A stretch of 64,000 nucleotides of DNA from Pseudomonadota bacterium (GCA_030549795.1 JAUQQO010000010.1:248001-312000), one strand, 5' to 3'; shown: positions 46,452 to 55,884, counted from the first letter of the stretch. The notes: a model not told the origin generated them from the sequence alone. A program made the numbers and translations.

Positions 46452-47596
46452 GCGCCTGCGATGAGCGCTTCATGCGCCTGGCTTTGGCCCTTGGAGAGCG
46501 GGCGCTTGGAACGAGTTGGCCCAACCCGGCGGTGGGATGCGTGATCGTCCGCGACGGTCGCATCGTCGCACGCGGTTGGACCGGACCCGGTGGCCGCCCG
46601 CACGCGGAAGCGGTGGCGCTGACACGCGCCGGCGCCGAAGCACGGGGCGCAACCGTCTACGTCACCCTCGAACCCTGCGCGCACTACGGCCAGACGCCCC
46701 CGTGCTGCGATGCCCTTTTGGCCGCCGGCGTCGCGCGCGTCGTGATCGCCATGCTCGATCCCGATCCGCGCGTGGACGGGCGCGGTGTGGCCACGCTGCG
46801 CAAGGCCGGCGTGGCGGTGGACGTGGGTTGTCTCGAAGAAGAGGCCCGCCGCGCGCACGCGGGCTTCCTAAGCCGCCTTCAACGGAACCGGCCGAGCGTA
46901 ACCCTCAAAGTGGCGACCAGCCTCGATGGCCGCATCGCGACCGCGAGCGGAGCCAGCCGCTGGATCACCGGCGCTGCGGCGCGCGCGCGCGCACATCTTT
47001 TGCGCGCCGAACACGATGCGGTGATCGTCGGCAGCGGTACAGCACTTGCCGATGACCCCGAGCTCACCTGCCGGCTGCCCGGTCTTAAGGGTCGGCAGCC
47101 GATCCGCGTCGTCTTCGACCGTCGCCTGCGGCTCGCTCCGGAAAGCCGCCTCGCCCGCACGACGGCGCTCGGCCCGGTGTGGGTACTCACCGGTGCTCCG
47201 GCCGCCCGCGAACGGGCGGCTGCTCTGCGCGCTTGCGGCATCAACGTTTTCGAGCTCGCGCTTGAGGACGACGGTCCGTGGTTGGCCCGCGCCTTGGCGC
47301 TGCTCGCCGAACGGGGTATCACGCGCGCGCTCGTTGAGGGCGGGGGACGGCTCGCCGGAGCGTTCTTGCGCTCGGGCTGGGTCGATCGGCTGGCACTGTT
47401 CCAGGCGCCGATCGTGATCGGTTCTGATGGGCTGGCGTGGGCGGGCGAGCTCGGGCTCGGCAGCCCCGAGCAAGCGATGCGCTGGACCGTCCGCGAAGAG
47501 GCGCGCTTGGGCGAAGATCGCTTCCTCTTGCTCGAACCGAGCGAAGCGCGAGCGGGGCGCGGGCGCGAAGGGATCGCATGTTCACCGGGATCGTGA
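46448..47596 (+). CDS. ribD: Bifunctional pyrimidine deaminase/reductase RibD
   Basis: The 382-residue enzyme has the deaminase half with the zinc motifs HAEAVAL and [15 protein letters not shown], and from about residue 150 the reductase half with [45 protein letters not shown] and [14 protein letters not shown]. It performs the second and third steps from GTP-derived pyrimidine to the riboflavin precursor. It overlaps nrdR and, by 19 bases, ribE. Confidence 0.96.
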   Translation: MSACDERFMRLALALGERALGTSWPNPAVGCVIVRDGRIVARGWTGPGGRPHAEAVALTRAGAEARGATVYVTLEPCAHYGQTPPCCDALLAAGVARVVIAMLDPDPRVDGRGVATLRKAGVAVDVGCLEEEARRAHAGFLSRLQRNRPSVTLKVATSLDGRIATASGASRWITGAAARARAHLLRAEHDAVIVGSGTALADDPELTCRLPGLKGRQPIRVVFDRRLRLAPESRLARTTALGPVWVLTGAPAARERAAALRACGINVFELALEDDGPWLARALALLAERGITRALVEGGGRLAGAFLRSGWVDRLALFQAPIVIGSDGLAWAGELGLGSPEQAMRWTVREEARLGEDRFLLLEPSEARAGRGREGIACSPGS

Positions 47597-48183
47597 CCCA
47601 TCTGGGGGTCGTGGAGCGTATCGCGGGCACGCACAGCCGGACCCTCGACATCGCGCCGATCGGCCCCTTCGGCGCGGTCGAGGTGGGAGCCTCGATCGCC
47701 CATTCGGGCGTCTGTCTTACGGTGGTCGCGCGCACCGAGCGCGGCTGGCGCGTCGAAGCGTCGCCCGAGACACTCGCGCGCACCACCGTAGCCGACTGGC
47801 GCCCCGGCACCCACATCAATCTCGAACGGGCGCTGCGGGTGGGCGACGAGCTCGGCGGTCATCTGGTCTTCGGCCATGTGGATGCGACGGGCGAGATCCT
47901 CGCGATCGACCCACTTGGTGAGAGCTGGAGGCTCCTCGTCTCGCTGCCCCCCGAGCTCGCACCGCTCGTAGCGGTGAAAGGTTCGATCGCGCTCGATGGC
48001 ATCTCCTTGACGGTGAGCGAAGCCTACGACGATCGTTTTGCGACCGTGATCGTGCCGCACACCTGGAAGGTCACCACCCTTCGCGAGCGCAGGAGAGGGG
48101 ACCGGGTCAACCTCGAGATCGACATGCTTGCCCGCTACGTCGCGCGCTGGCTCTCCTGCTCTCGGGAAGCGCCCCGTGGTTGA
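47578..48183 (+). CDS. ribE: Riboflavin synthase, alpha chain
   Basis: From the ATG at 47578 (AGGGA six bases before) the 201-residue protein begins with the diagnostic [13 protein letters not shown] and has two lumazine-binding repeats, each with a VGASIAHSGVCLTVV- or VAVKGSIALDGISLTVS-type segment. It dismutates two 6,7-dimethyl-8-ribityllumazine to riboflavin. A longer frame starts at 47437 inside ribD but is not the gene start. Confidence 0.95.
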   Translation: MFTGIVTHLGVVERIAGTHSRTLDIAPIGPFGAVEVGASIAHSGVCLTVVARTERGWRVEASPETLARTTVADWRPGTHINLERALRVGDELGGHLVFGHVDATGEILAIDPLGESWRLLVSLPPELAPLVAVKGSIALDGISLTVSEAYDDRFATVIVPHTWKVTTLRERRRGDRVNLEIDMLARYVARWLSCSREAPRG

Positions 48184-48184
48184 G

Positions 48185-49318
48185 ATGAGCGAGCCGGCTC
48201 AGAGCGATTCGCCGATCGCGCCGATCGAAGAGATCATCGAGGAAGCGCGGCGCGGGCGGATGGTCATTCTCGTCGACGACGAGGATCGCGAGAACGAAGG
48301 CGACCTCGTCATCCCGGCGCAGTTCTGCGACGCGGAGGCGGTCAACTTCATGGCTCGCTACGGCCGCGGGCTCATCTGCCTTGCGCTCACCCGCCAGCGC
48401 TGCGAGCATTTGGGCTTGCCGTTGATGGCGCAAGGCAATGAATCGCGCCGCAGCACCGCGTTTACGGTCAGCATCGAAGCGCGGCACGGGATCACGACGG
48501 GTATTTCGGCAGCCGATCGCGCCCGGACCATCCAAGTCGCCATCGACCCGGCGACGCGGCGGGACGATCTCTCATCACCCGGCCACATCTTCCCCTTGAT
48601 GGCGCGCGACGGTGGCGTGCTGGTGCGCGCCGGACACACCGAGGCGGCGGTCGACATTGCGCGCCTTGCCGGGCTCGACCCCTCGGGGGTGATCTGCGAG
48701 ATCATGAACGACGATGGGACGATGGCGCGGCTGCCCGATCTCGTCGCCTTCGCCCGCAAGCACGGCCTTAAGATCGGGAAAATCGCCGACCTCATCGCCT
48801 ACCGCTTGCGCCACGACCGGCTCGTCGAGCGCGAGCTCGCAGCGCCCTTCCACAGCCGCTGGGGCGGCGACTTCCGCCTCGAAGTGTTCACCAACGTCCT
48901 CGACGGGGTCGAGCACGTCGCCCTCGTCAAGGGCGATGTGACCACGCCCGAGCCGGTGCTCGTGCGCGTCCATGCCGTGAACATCCTCGAGGACATTTTG
49001 GGGGCGGGGGAGAGCGGCCGCGGCGACCAGTTGCATCGGGCGATGGAGCTCGTGGGCCAAGTCGGGCGCGGCGTGGTCGTGGTGCTGCGCGAACCCTCGC
49101 CCAAAAGCGTGTCCCAGCAGCTCATGACGGGTAGCCAACGGGAGCATGCGGCCGCCTCTGATCTCCGCGTCTATGGGATCGGCGCCCAGATCCTGCGCGC
49201 GCTCGGCGTGCGCGACATGATCTTGTTGTCGAACACCGGCCGCACGATCGTGGGCCTGCAAGGTTTCGGCCTTCGCGTTGTGGAGACACGGCCGCTCGGC
49301 CGCGAGGAGCCTTCCTGA
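48185..49318 (+). CDS. ribBA: 3,4-DHBP synthase with degenerate GTP cyclohydrolase II-like domain
   Basis: The N-half (about 1-205) is a full RibB: RMVILVDDEDRENEGDLVIPA with the acidic metal site, FMARYGRGLICLAL, and GHIFPLMARDGGVLVRAGHTEAAVD. The C-half aligns with GTP cyclohydrolase II (FHSRWGGDFRLEVFTN, RVHAVNILEDILG...RGDQL, RIYGIGAQIL-like RVYGIGAQILRALG), but the zinc site CxxxxxxxxxCxC is gone (no Cys there). So it should make 3,4-dihydroxybutanone phosphate, while a separate RibA is needed for the GTP step. Such RibBX-type fusions are known in Alphaproteobacteria. Confidence 0.92.
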   Translation: MSEPAQSDSPIAPIEEIIEEARRGRMVILVDDEDRENEGDLVIPAQFCDAEAVNFMARYGRGLICLALTRQRCEHLGLPLMAQGNESRRSTAFTVSIEARHGITTGISAADRARTIQVAIDPATRRDDLSSPGHIFPLMARDGGVLVRAGHTEAAVDIARLAGLDPSGVICEIMNDDGTMARLPDLVAFARKHGLKIGKIADLIAYRLRHDRLVERELAAPFHSRWGGDFRLEVFTNVLDGVEHVALVKGDVTTPEPVLVRVHAVNILEDILGAGESGRGDQLHRAMELVGQVGRGVVVVLREPSPKSVSQQLMTGSQREHAAASDLRVYGIGAQILRALGVRDMILLSNTGRTIVGLQGFGLRVVETRPLGREEPS

Positions 49319-49800
49319 TGGCCGGAGTGGCGTCCAACTTCACGCTCCCGGTCGCGGTCGAAGGCGCTCGGGTGCTCCTGGTCGTGGCTCCCTACCATCG
49401 CTCGGTGACGGATCTCCTACAGCAAGGCGCTGAGGCCGTGCTCGCGCGGGAAGGTGTGAGGTTCGAGACCGTAGAGGTGCCGGGTGCGCTCGAGATCCCG
49501 AGCGCGATCGCGATCGCTGCAGCGAGCCGGCTCTTCCACGCCTATGTGGCGTTGGGCTGCGTGATCCGCGGCGAGACGATCCATTTCGAGCTCGTCGCCA
49601 GCGAGAGCTGCCGCGGGCTCGTCGAACTCGGCATCCGCGAGCGGCTTGCAATCGGCAACGGCATCCTCACCGTCGATAGCCTCGAGCAGGCCATGGAGCG
49701 AGCCGATCCCGCCCGTCAGGACAAGGGCGGACATGCCGCGCGCGCTGCGCTCGCGCTGCTCGCTCTCGCCCGCCGTTGGCAGGAGGACAGCCGGCCGTGA
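49318..49800 (+). CDS. ribH: 6,7-Dimethyl-8-ribityllumazine synthase
   Basis: The 160-residue protein has the substrate motifs VVAPYHRSVTDLL near 21-33, VEVPGALEIPSAI near 52-64, GCVIRGETIHFELVA near 80-94 and NGILTVDSLEQAMER near 115-129. It joins the RibB and RibD products to lumazine. It overlaps the ribBA stop by one base and nusB by GTGA. Confidence 0.95.
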   Translation: MAGVASNFTLPVAVEGARVLLVVAPYHRSVTDLLQQGAEAVLAREGVRFETVEVPGALEIPSAIAIAAASRLFHAYVALGCVIRGETIHFELVASESCRGLVELGIRERLAIGNGILTVDSLEQAMERADPARQDKGGHAARAALALLALARRWQEDSRP

Positions 49801-50258
49801 ACGGGGGCTCGCGCGCGTCTGCCGCCATGCGCCGCCGCCGCGAAGCGCGGCTCGCGGCCGTGCAAGGGCTCTATCAGTTGGACCTCGCAGGCGGCGATCC
49901 GGCAGAAGTGGCGCGCGAAATCGTCGAGCATCGGCCCTCCGATGCGCCACCGATCGAGGAAGCGTGGCTGCGCAAGGTGCTCATTGGAGCGTGGAGCGCG
50001 CGCGCCCGGCTCGACCCCGAGATCGCCGCCGTGCTCGCCGAGGGCTGGACCCTCGCGCGCGTGGGCGCCGTCACCCGCGCGATTTTGCGCGCCGGCGCCT
50101 TCGAGCTCGCCGAGCTGCCCGAGGTGCCGCTGCGGGTCGTGATCAACGAATATGTGGACATCACCCATCTCTTCGCTGCCGGCGGCGAGCCTGCCTTTGT
50201 CCATGCCGTCTTGGATCGCCTCGCCGCTAAGTTCCGCCGCTCCGGGGAGGACGCGTGA
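49797..50258 (+). CDS. nusB: Transcription antitermination factor NusB
   Basis: From the GTG at 49797, overlapping the ribH stop, the 153-residue helical protein has the NusB segments RRREARLAAVQGLYQLDLAG, LARVGAVTRAILRAGAFEL and VPLRVVINEYVDITHLFA, and a C-terminal FVHAVLDRLAAK. It binds boxA RNA with NusE in rRNA antitermination. Its place after ribH is widely conserved. Confidence 0.95.
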   Translation: MNGGSRASAAMRRRREARLAAVQGLYQLDLAGGDPAEVAREIVEHRPSDAPPIEEAWLRKVLIGAWSARARLDPEIAAVLAEGWTLARVGAVTRAILRAGAFELAELPEVPLRVVINEYVDITHLFAAGGEPAFVHAVLDRLAAKFRRSGEDA

Positions 50259-51214
50259 CTCTCGGTGAGTTCGAGTTCATCGAGCGGTTGTTGCGCCCGC
50301 TCGCACAAGGTTTTCCCGGCTCATTGGACCTCGGTGACGACGCGGCACTCGTCGACGTGCCCGAGGGATGTCAGCTCGTGGTCGCCAAGGATGCGATCGT
50401 CGAAAACGTTCATTTTTTCTCCGATGATCCGCCCGAGCAGATCGCGGCCAAGCTCTTGCGGGTGAACTTGAGCGATTTGGCGGCGATGGGCGCCGATCCG
50501 CTCGCTTACCTGACGATGATCGCGCGCCCGGCGAGCACGAGCGACCAATGGCTTGAGGCCTTCGTGAGCGGCCTCGCCGAAGACCAGAACCGTTTCGGCA
50601 TCCATCTCATCGGCGGCGACACGGTCGCCACAACCGGCCCACTTGTCCTTTCGCTCACGATCCTCGGGCTTGTCCCGCGCGGAGCGGCGCTCCAACGTCG
50701 CGGCGCTCGCCCCGGCGATCTCGTGTGCGTTTCCGGGACGCTCGGAGATGCCGCGATGGCCCTGCGCATCCAGCGCGGCCTCGCGGTGCCGGAGGAGATG
50801 GTCCCACCGCTGCTCGCGCGGTACCGCATGCCCGTTCCGCGGCTCGCCCTCGGACGCGCGCTGCGCGGTCTTGCGACCGCGGCCATCGACATTTCCGACG
50901 GTCTTGTGGCCGACCTCGCGCACATCCTCGAACGCTCGAAGGTGGGTGCGGAGATCGAAATGGCGAACCTGCCGCTCTCCGAGGCGGCGCGCGGTCTACC
51001 GGGAGCGCGGTTGAGCGCGCTTACCGGCGGCGACGACTATGAGCTCTTGTTCACCCTGCCACCCGAGCATGCTCAGCATCTGCCGGCGCTCGCCGAGCGC
51101 GGGGGCGTGGCGGTGAGCGTCATCGGGCGGATCACAGCCGAGCCCGGACTTCGCGTGTTGGATGCAAACGGCCGTCCGCTCGCGCTCGAGCGCACGGGTT
51201 ACCGTCACTTCTGA
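50255..51214 (+). CDS. thiL: Thiamine-monophosphate kinase
   Basis: The 319-residue enzyme has the ATP/Mg motifs LDLGDDAALV near 28-37, the VNLSDLAAMGADPLAYLT segment near 70-87, GGDTVATTGPLVLSLTILG near 120-138, and ISDGLVADLAHIL near 211-223. GDDYEL in LTGGDDYELLFTLP is the family's late motif. It makes thiamine diphosphate. GTG start at 50255 overlaps the nusB stop by four bases. Confidence 0.95.
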   Translation: MTLGEFEFIERLLRPLAQGFPGSLDLGDDAALVDVPEGCQLVVAKDAIVENVHFFSDDPPEQIAAKLLRVNLSDLAAMGADPLAYLTMIARPASTSDQWLEAFVSGLAEDQNRFGIHLIGGDTVATTGPLVLSLTILGLVPRGAALQRRGARPGDLVCVSGTLGDAAMALRIQRGLAVPEEMVPPLLARYRMPVPRLALGRALRGLATAAIDISDGLVADLAHILERSKVGAEIEMANLPLSEAARGLPGARLSALTGGDDYELLFTLPPEHAQHLPALAERGGVAVSVIGRITAEPGLRVLDANGRPLALERTGYRHF

Positions 51215-51274
51215 TCCGATCCGAGCAGCACGGCACGCGCGCAGCGAGCGTCGAGCTACCGCGTGCTGCAGGAA

Positions 51275-52459
51275 TCAATCCGAGCCGATCGAGCGGTCGT
51301 CGATTTGAATGACGCGACAGGGCAGTTTGTTCTTCCGTAAAAACGAGCAAGCGGCGAGCGCGTCCGCGCGGGAAAGACCGACGATCTGGGCGGCGAACCG
51401 ACGCGAGCGAGAACCGGCCGGTCCCACTGCCGGCTCGCCTTTGCGCAAGGCCGGGACCTGCCCGGCCAACCGGCGCGAATGAGCCACGGCCTTGTGGCGG
51501 TCACGGAAGGTACCGAGCGCGACCGCGAACCGTTCCTCATCAGCGCGCGAGGCGCGCACCACAGCGCGCGAGCCGTCCCGGGAATCTTGAGCCGACGGTG
51601 GAGATTTCACCGCACCACCGCTCGCCGCCGCGGCGAGCAACGGCTCCGAACCCGCCGGTTTGGTCGCGAAGCCCTCATCCAAAAGCCGCACCATCTCGCG
51701 GTTGCGTTCCGCGGACGTCGCGCCGCCGAGGACCACTGCGACGAGGCGGCGACCGTTGCGCACCGCGGATGCGGCGAGATTGTAGCCCGAGGCTCGCGTG
51801 TAACCGGTCTTGAGCCCATCCATCCCGTCGTAGGTGGCAAGGAGCCGGTTGTGATTGTGGAGCGTACGGCCTCTCCAGACGAAGTAGGGGAGGCCGAAAT
51901 AGTGATAGTACTCTGGGAAATCCGAAATCAAACGGCGCGCGAGTGTCGCCATATCGCGCGCCGTACTCCGCTGTTCCTCGTCGGGAAGGCCAGACGCATT
52001 GACGAAGCGGGTTCGGGTCATCCCGAGCTCGCGCGCCCGGTAGGTCATGAGCTGGGCGAAGCGCGGCTCCGAACCGGCCAGATTCTCGGCGACCACGCGC
52101 GCCACATCGTTGGCCGATTTGACCGTCAAGGCGCGGATCGCATCATCCACCTTGATCGTCGATCCGGGCTTAAGGCCCAATTTCGAAGGCGGCTGGGCGG
52201 CGGCTTCGGAAGACACGAAAAGCGGTGTATTGAGTGCGATTCGCCCGGCTCGCAGCGCCTCGAAAGTGAGATAGAGGGTCATCATCTTGGTGAGCGAGGC
52301 GGGATAGGCGGGCTGGTCCGCCTTATCCTCGAAGAGTACAGCGCCGGTGGCATGATCAATAACGATCGAGCTTAAGGTCTGCGCGCGCACGCCTACGGAA
52401 AGGAGCGCGCCTGCTGCCATGGCGACCACAACGCTCGACCTTCTCACAACGCGCTTCAC
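51275..52459 (-). CDS. D-alanyl-D-alanine carboxypeptidase with C-terminal SPOR-like domain
   Basis: From the GTG at 52459 (GGGAGG ten bases before) the 394-residue protein has a signal peptide (1-26, ending VRAQ), then penicillin-binding motifs SLTK (in PASLTKMMTLY), SAN (VKSANDVARVV) and KTG (GLKTGYTRASGYN). After a low-complexity linker (about 290-320) a SPOR-like module follows (ERFAVALGTFRDRHKAVAHS...FAAQIVGLSRADALAAC). SPOR domains bind denuded glycan at septa, so this class A-like carboxypeptidase may act at division sites. The frame continues to 52681 but the rest looks non-coding. Confidence 0.92.
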   Translation of the reverse strand: MKRVVRRSSVVVAMAAGALLSVGVRAQTLSSIVIDHATGAVLFEDKADQPAYPASLTKMMTLYLTFEALRAGRIALNTPLFVSSEAAAQPPSKLGLKPGSTIKVDDAIRALTVKSANDVARVVAENLAGSEPRFAQLMTYRARELGMTRTRFVNASGLPDEEQRSTARDMATLARRLISDFPEYYHYFGLPYFVWRGRTLHNHNRLLATYDGMDGLKTGYTRASGYNLAASAVRNGRRLVAVVLGGATSAERNREMVRLLDEGFATKPAGSEPLLAAAASGGAVKSPPSAQDSRDGSRAVVRASRADEERFAVALGTFRDRHKAVAHSRRLAGQVPALRKGEPAVGPAGSRSRRFAAQIVGLSRADALAACSFLRKNKLPCRVIQIDDRSIGSD

Positions 52460-52632
52460 GAGGTCGCCTCCCGCCGCTTTGGGCCCCCAAGCGCGATCGG
52501 CTGCACGCGAGCTCGGCGATGCTCGCGCCCGACCGAACAGGAAAAGAGTAACGCGCTTGGCCGGCGCTGTCGATCGCTTTGCGCACATCCACCCGGGCAC
52601 ATTCAACCATATGGCTAGATTCGCCCGCCCTC

Positions 52633-53565
52633 TCAGTCGTGGTTCTCCTCGATCCTCTCGAGGAACCTTCGGTAAACCCAACCGGTGCGATCGCCTCCGA
52701 GCTCGATCCTGTACCAGCCCTTTTCTTCCCCGCGAACCGTGACCTCGCTTCCACGCCGCAGCGAGCCCACCGCAGCACTCCCGGTTGCGGGTTCGGCGCG
52801 CACGAAAATGTCGGTGGTCACGCGAAAGCGCGCGCCCGATGCACGCTCATTGCCACTCGCGCCGCCAGCCGCAGCGACACTCGTCTGCTCGGCTCGACCG
52901 CCGGGAGGAACGGCGACAGGCGAGGCCGGCGCGGGCAGGCGCTCGGTTGCCGGCGGCGCGGGACTCGCGCGCACCGGTTGCTGGCTCGCGTTTGTGTCCG
53001 CCCGCTGCCGCGCAGCCAAGGCGGCACGCGCCTGCTCGAGGCCCTTTCTGGCCTCTCCCGATTCGCCTGCGAGGCGCAGCGCCGTCTCGAGATCCCCGAT
53101 CGCAGCCTCGAGTTCGCCTCGTTCGAGCCTGAGTTCCCCGCGCCGCAACCAAGCGGTCGGGTGCTCGGGTTCGAGTTCGATCGCGCGCCCGAAATCGAAA
53201 AGCGCGCGCTCGAATTCCCCACTCTTGTAGGCAGCGAGACCGCGCCGCAAATGCGCAATCCGCAAATTGCGCCGGGTCTTGGCATCCTCGGGCTTGAGCG
53301 CGAGAGCCCGTTCGTAATCGACAATGGCGCGGTCGAAGTCGCCCAGCTCGGTGAGCACCACCCCACGATTGTTGAGCGCGAGCGCGAGGCTTTCGGCATC
53401 CAATCCCGGACTGTCGATCGCCCGCGTGAACGCTCCGACGGCTTGCTCGAGACGACCTTCAGCGAAGGCCTGATTGCCGGCGCGAATCTCAACCAGCGGA
53501 TCGGCCGCCGCTACTTTCAATCCCAGCCAGGCCACAGCGGCCGCAATCACAAGAGCCCGCAGCAT
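52633..53565 (-). CDS. TPR-repeat protein with C-terminal SH3-like domain
   Basis: The 310-residue product has an N-terminal signal segment (1-20, ALVIAAAVAWLGLKVAAA), four TPR units from about 25 to 190 (e.g. ALNNRGVVLTELGDFDRAIVDYERAL and AWLRRGELRLERGELEAAIGDLETAL-type helices), an Ala/Pro linker, and an SH3b domain from about 240 (VTTDIFVRAEPATGSAAVGSLRRG ... GWYRIELGGDRTGWVYRRFLE-type). It should be periplasmic. TPR-SH3b proteins often sit on cell-wall complexes. Its gene stop falls inside the unused upstream extension of the carboxypeptidase. Confidence 0.85.
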   Translation of the reverse strand: MLRALVIAAAVAWLGLKVAAADPLVEIRAGNQAFAEGRLEQAVGAFTRAIDSPGLDAESLALALNNRGVVLTELGDFDRAIVDYERALALKPEDAKTRRNLRIAHLRRGLAAYKSGEFERALFDFGRAIELEPEHPTAWLRRGELRLERGELEAAIGDLETALRLAGESGEARKGLEQARAALAARQRADTNASQQPVRASPAPPATERLPAPASPVAVPPGGRAEQTSVAAAGGASGNERASGARFRVTTDIFVRAEPATGSAAVGSLRRGSEVTVRGEEKGWYRIELGGDRTGWVYRRFLERIEENHD

Positions 53566-53623
53566 CGCGTTCCCTTAGTTCTCACATGGGCTATGCCACG
53601 GCCGATGCGTCACGGCAAATCTT

Positions 53624-54985
53624 TCAACTTTTCGAACGTTGATGACTTTGCTTCTGCAACTTCTGGCGTAAAAGGGCCGCGCGTCCCGGCCGCGTCTGTT
53701 GGCGTGCGCGCGCGATCGCGAGTGCATCTTCGGGCACGTCTTCGGTCACCGTGCTGCCGGCGGCGACGAACGCTCCGCCGCCGATCCGCACCGGTGCCAC
53801 CAGCGCCGCGTTGGAGCCGATGAAGGCGCCCGGCCCGATCTCGGTGCGGTGCTTGGCAAAGCCGTCATAGTTGCAGGTGATGGTGCCGGCCCCGATGTTG
53901 GCCCCGGCTCCGATGGTCGCATCGCCCAGATAGGCGAGGTGGTTGGCTTTGGCGCCCGGGCCAACGACGGCCGCCTTGGTTTCGACGAAATTGCCGATGC
54001 GGGCCCCCGCTTTCACCACCGTACCGGGCCGCAGCCGGGCGAAGGGGCCGATCGCCGCGTTGGTCTCGACCACCGCCCCTTCGAGATGGGAGAACGCGTG
54101 TATGACCGCCCCGCTGTGGATGCGCACGCCGGGCCGAAAGACCACATAGGGCTCGATCACCGCCCCTGCCTCGATCTCGCAGTCAGCAGCCAGGAACACC
54201 GTTTCCGGTGCCGGCATGACCACGCCGGCATCCAAAAGCTCGGCGCGACGCCGTTCCTGCCACAACCGCTCGAGCTCCGCGAGCTGGGCCTGGCTGTTGA
54301 CACCCACTCCTTCCACCCACGGTGCTTCGACGGCACAGCACCGCCAGCCGCGCGCCACCGCGAGCGCTACCGTGTCGGTCAAATAATATTCGTTCTTTTC
54401 CTCCCGAAGCGGCAGCGCTGCGAGCAGCGATTGAAGTCGTGCCGCATCGAAGGCCATGACACCGGAATTGCACAGCCCGGAATTCTTGAGCTCGAAAGAT
54501 GCGTGTCGTTCTTCGACGAGCTCGACGAGCGCATCGCCCGCAAAGCGCAGGCGCCCGTACCCGCTGGGATCGGGCGGCCGTATCGCGAGCACCGCAACCG
54601 CCGCATCCGCCTCATCACGCGCAGCCAACAGGCGCATGAGCGTGTCGCGCGAAAGAAGCGGGGTATCGCCATAGAGCACGAGCACGGAACCGTGCTCGGC
54701 GAGCTCGCCGCGCGCCGCACTCACCGCATGGCCGGTACCGAGGGGAGGATCCTGCACCGCGATCCGCGCTTGAGGCGCACTGTCGCGCACTTCGCGGGCC
54801 ACCTCCTCCATACCCGGCGCCAACACCACTACCAGCCGCTCGGGCTCGAGCTTCCGCGCGGTCGTGAGCACGTGGCGCAGGAGCGTCCAGCCGGCCAAGG
54901 GATGGAGGACCTTCGGGCGTCCGTTGCGCATCCGGGTCCCCTTGCCGGCAGCGAGAACGACGATCGAGAGCGGCCTCTGCGACAC
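53624..54985 (-). CDS. glmU: Bifunctional UDP-GlcNAc pyrophosphorylase/GlcN-1-P acetyltransferase
   Basis: The 453-residue enzyme has the nucleotidyltransferase start VVLAAGKGTRMRNGRPKVLHPLAG, QDPPLGTGHAV, LVLYGDTPLL and the GVNSQAQLAELE segment, then a left-handed beta helix from about 240 with the acetyltransferase site (RLRPGTVVKAGARIGNFVETKAA, then ITCNYDGFAKHRTEIGPGAFIGSN-type residues). It makes UDP-N-acetylglucosamine for cell wall and LPS. It is divergent from gph. Confidence 0.95.
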   Translation of the reverse strand: MSQRPLSIVVLAAGKGTRMRNGRPKVLHPLAGWTLLRHVLTTARKLEPERLVVVLAPGMEEVAREVRDSAPQARIAVQDPPLGTGHAVSAARGELAEHGSVLVLYGDTPLLSRDTLMRLLAARDEADAAVAVLAIRPPDPSGYGRLRFAGDALVELVEERHASFELKNSGLCNSGVMAFDAARLQSLLAALPLREEKNEYYLTDTVALAVARGWRCCAVEAPWVEGVGVNSQAQLAELERLWQERRRAELLDAGVVMPAPETVFLAADCEIEAGAVIEPYVVFRPGVRIHSGAVIHAFSHLEGAVVETNAAIGPFARLRPGTVVKAGARIGNFVETKAAVVGPGAKANHLAYLGDATIGAGANIGAGTITCNYDGFAKHRTEIGPGAFIGSNAALVAPVRIGGGAFVAAGSTVTEDVPEDALAIARARQQTRPGRAALLRQKLQKQSHQRSKS

Positions 54986-55100
54986 GGAACCTCCACCGGT
55001 TGGTCGGTATCCGACGAGCGCCTATCTCTCCTCGGCGCAGCGCGTTCCGGCAAGGGTCGACCGAGGCGCCGCAAGCGAGCACGCAGCGACGAGGCATACC

Positions 55101-55775
55101 ATGGAACTTGAGGCGGTGGTCTTCGATCTCGACGGCACGCTCGTCGAGACGGCCCCGGATCTGCATGCCGTGCTGGCCGAGCTCCTGGTGCGCGAAGGGC
55201 TCGATGTGCCGCCGCTTGAGGCGGTGCGCGGCATGATCGGGGATGGGGCGCGTGAGCTCATCCGCCGCGCCTACGCCTGGCAAGGGTGCAGGCTCGAAGA
55301 AGAGCGGCTCGAGGAGCTCTACGGGTGGTTCTTGGAACGCTACACGGCTGAGCCGGCGCGCGCGAGCCTTCCCTACCCCGGAGTTCCCGAGACGCTCGAT
55401 GCGCTGCGCGCGCGCGGCCTGCGCTTGGGCGTATGCACCAACAAGCCGCAGCTCCCAAGCGAGCGGCTGCTCGCGGCTCTCGGGCTCAAGCGCTGCTTCG
55501 ATGCGATCCTCGGTGGCGACGTGGTGCCTGTGCGCAAGCCCGATCCCGGCCACCTCACGGCCACCCTCGAGGCACTTGGAGCACCGGCGCGCGCCGCTTT
55601 GATGGTGGGCGATAGCCGAAACGACGTCGCGGTCGCGCGCGCGCTGGGTGTGCCCTGCGTGCTCGTGAGCTTTGGTTACACCCCCGTTCCGGCGCGGGAG
55701 CTCGGCGCCGATCGGGTGGTCGATCGCTTCGATGAGCTCCTCCGAGCCCTCGACGAGCTCGCAGCCTCGCCTTGA
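55101..55775 (+). CDS. gph: Phosphoglycolate phosphatase-like HAD hydrolase
   Basis: From the ATG at 55101 the 224-residue HAD enzyme has motif I FDLDGTLVETAPDL, a small alpha-helical cap (ALRARGLRLGVCTNKP motif II region), the Lys/Pro motif III in VPVRKPDPGHL, and motif IV VGDSRNDVAVARALG. This matches Gph, which clears 2-phosphoglycolate from DNA repair or oxygenase side reactions. Other HAD phosphatases cannot be ruled out. A longer frame begins at 54864 inside glmU's region and is discarded. Confidence 0.88.
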   Translation: MELEAVVFDLDGTLVETAPDLHAVLAELLVREGLDVPPLEAVRGMIGDGARELIRRAYAWQGCRLEEERLEELYGWFLERYTAEPARASLPYPGVPETLDALRARGLRLGVCTNKPQLPSERLLAALGLKRCFDAILGGDVVPVRKPDPGHLTATLEALGAPARAALMVGDSRNDVAVARALGVPCVLVSFGYTPVPARELGADRVVDRFDELLRALDELAASP

Positions 55776-55809
55776 CAAGGCCGAAGCGCGCTTCCTAGAT
55801 GCCGCATGA

Positions 55810-55884
55810 GGGCGCTTAGCTCAGTGGTAGAGCACCGTCTTCACACGGCGGGGGTCGCTGGTTCGAGCCCAGCAGCGCCCACCA
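55810..55884 (+). tRNA. tRNA-Val (anticodon CAC)
   Basis: A 75-nt cloverleaf: acceptor GGGCGCT pairs with AGCGCCC; D-arm GCTC/GAGC with AGTGGTA loop; anticodon stem CCGTC/GGCGG (one G-U pair) with loop TTCACAC, giving anticodon CAC; T-arm GCTGG/CCAGC with TTCGAGC loop; discriminator A and an encoded CCA end. It reads GUG codons. It lies 34 bases after gph. Confidence 0.97.

Noticed and set aside
46879-48060. 393-codon open frame antisense to ribD and ribE
   Set aside because: Both genes on the plus strand have complete family motifs, so this is a shadow.
51225-51269. GCAGCACG/CGTGCTGC arms between convergent thiL and the carboxypeptidase gene
   Set aside because: The arms are eight bases with a 29-base gap and no T-run, so not strong enough to call a terminator.
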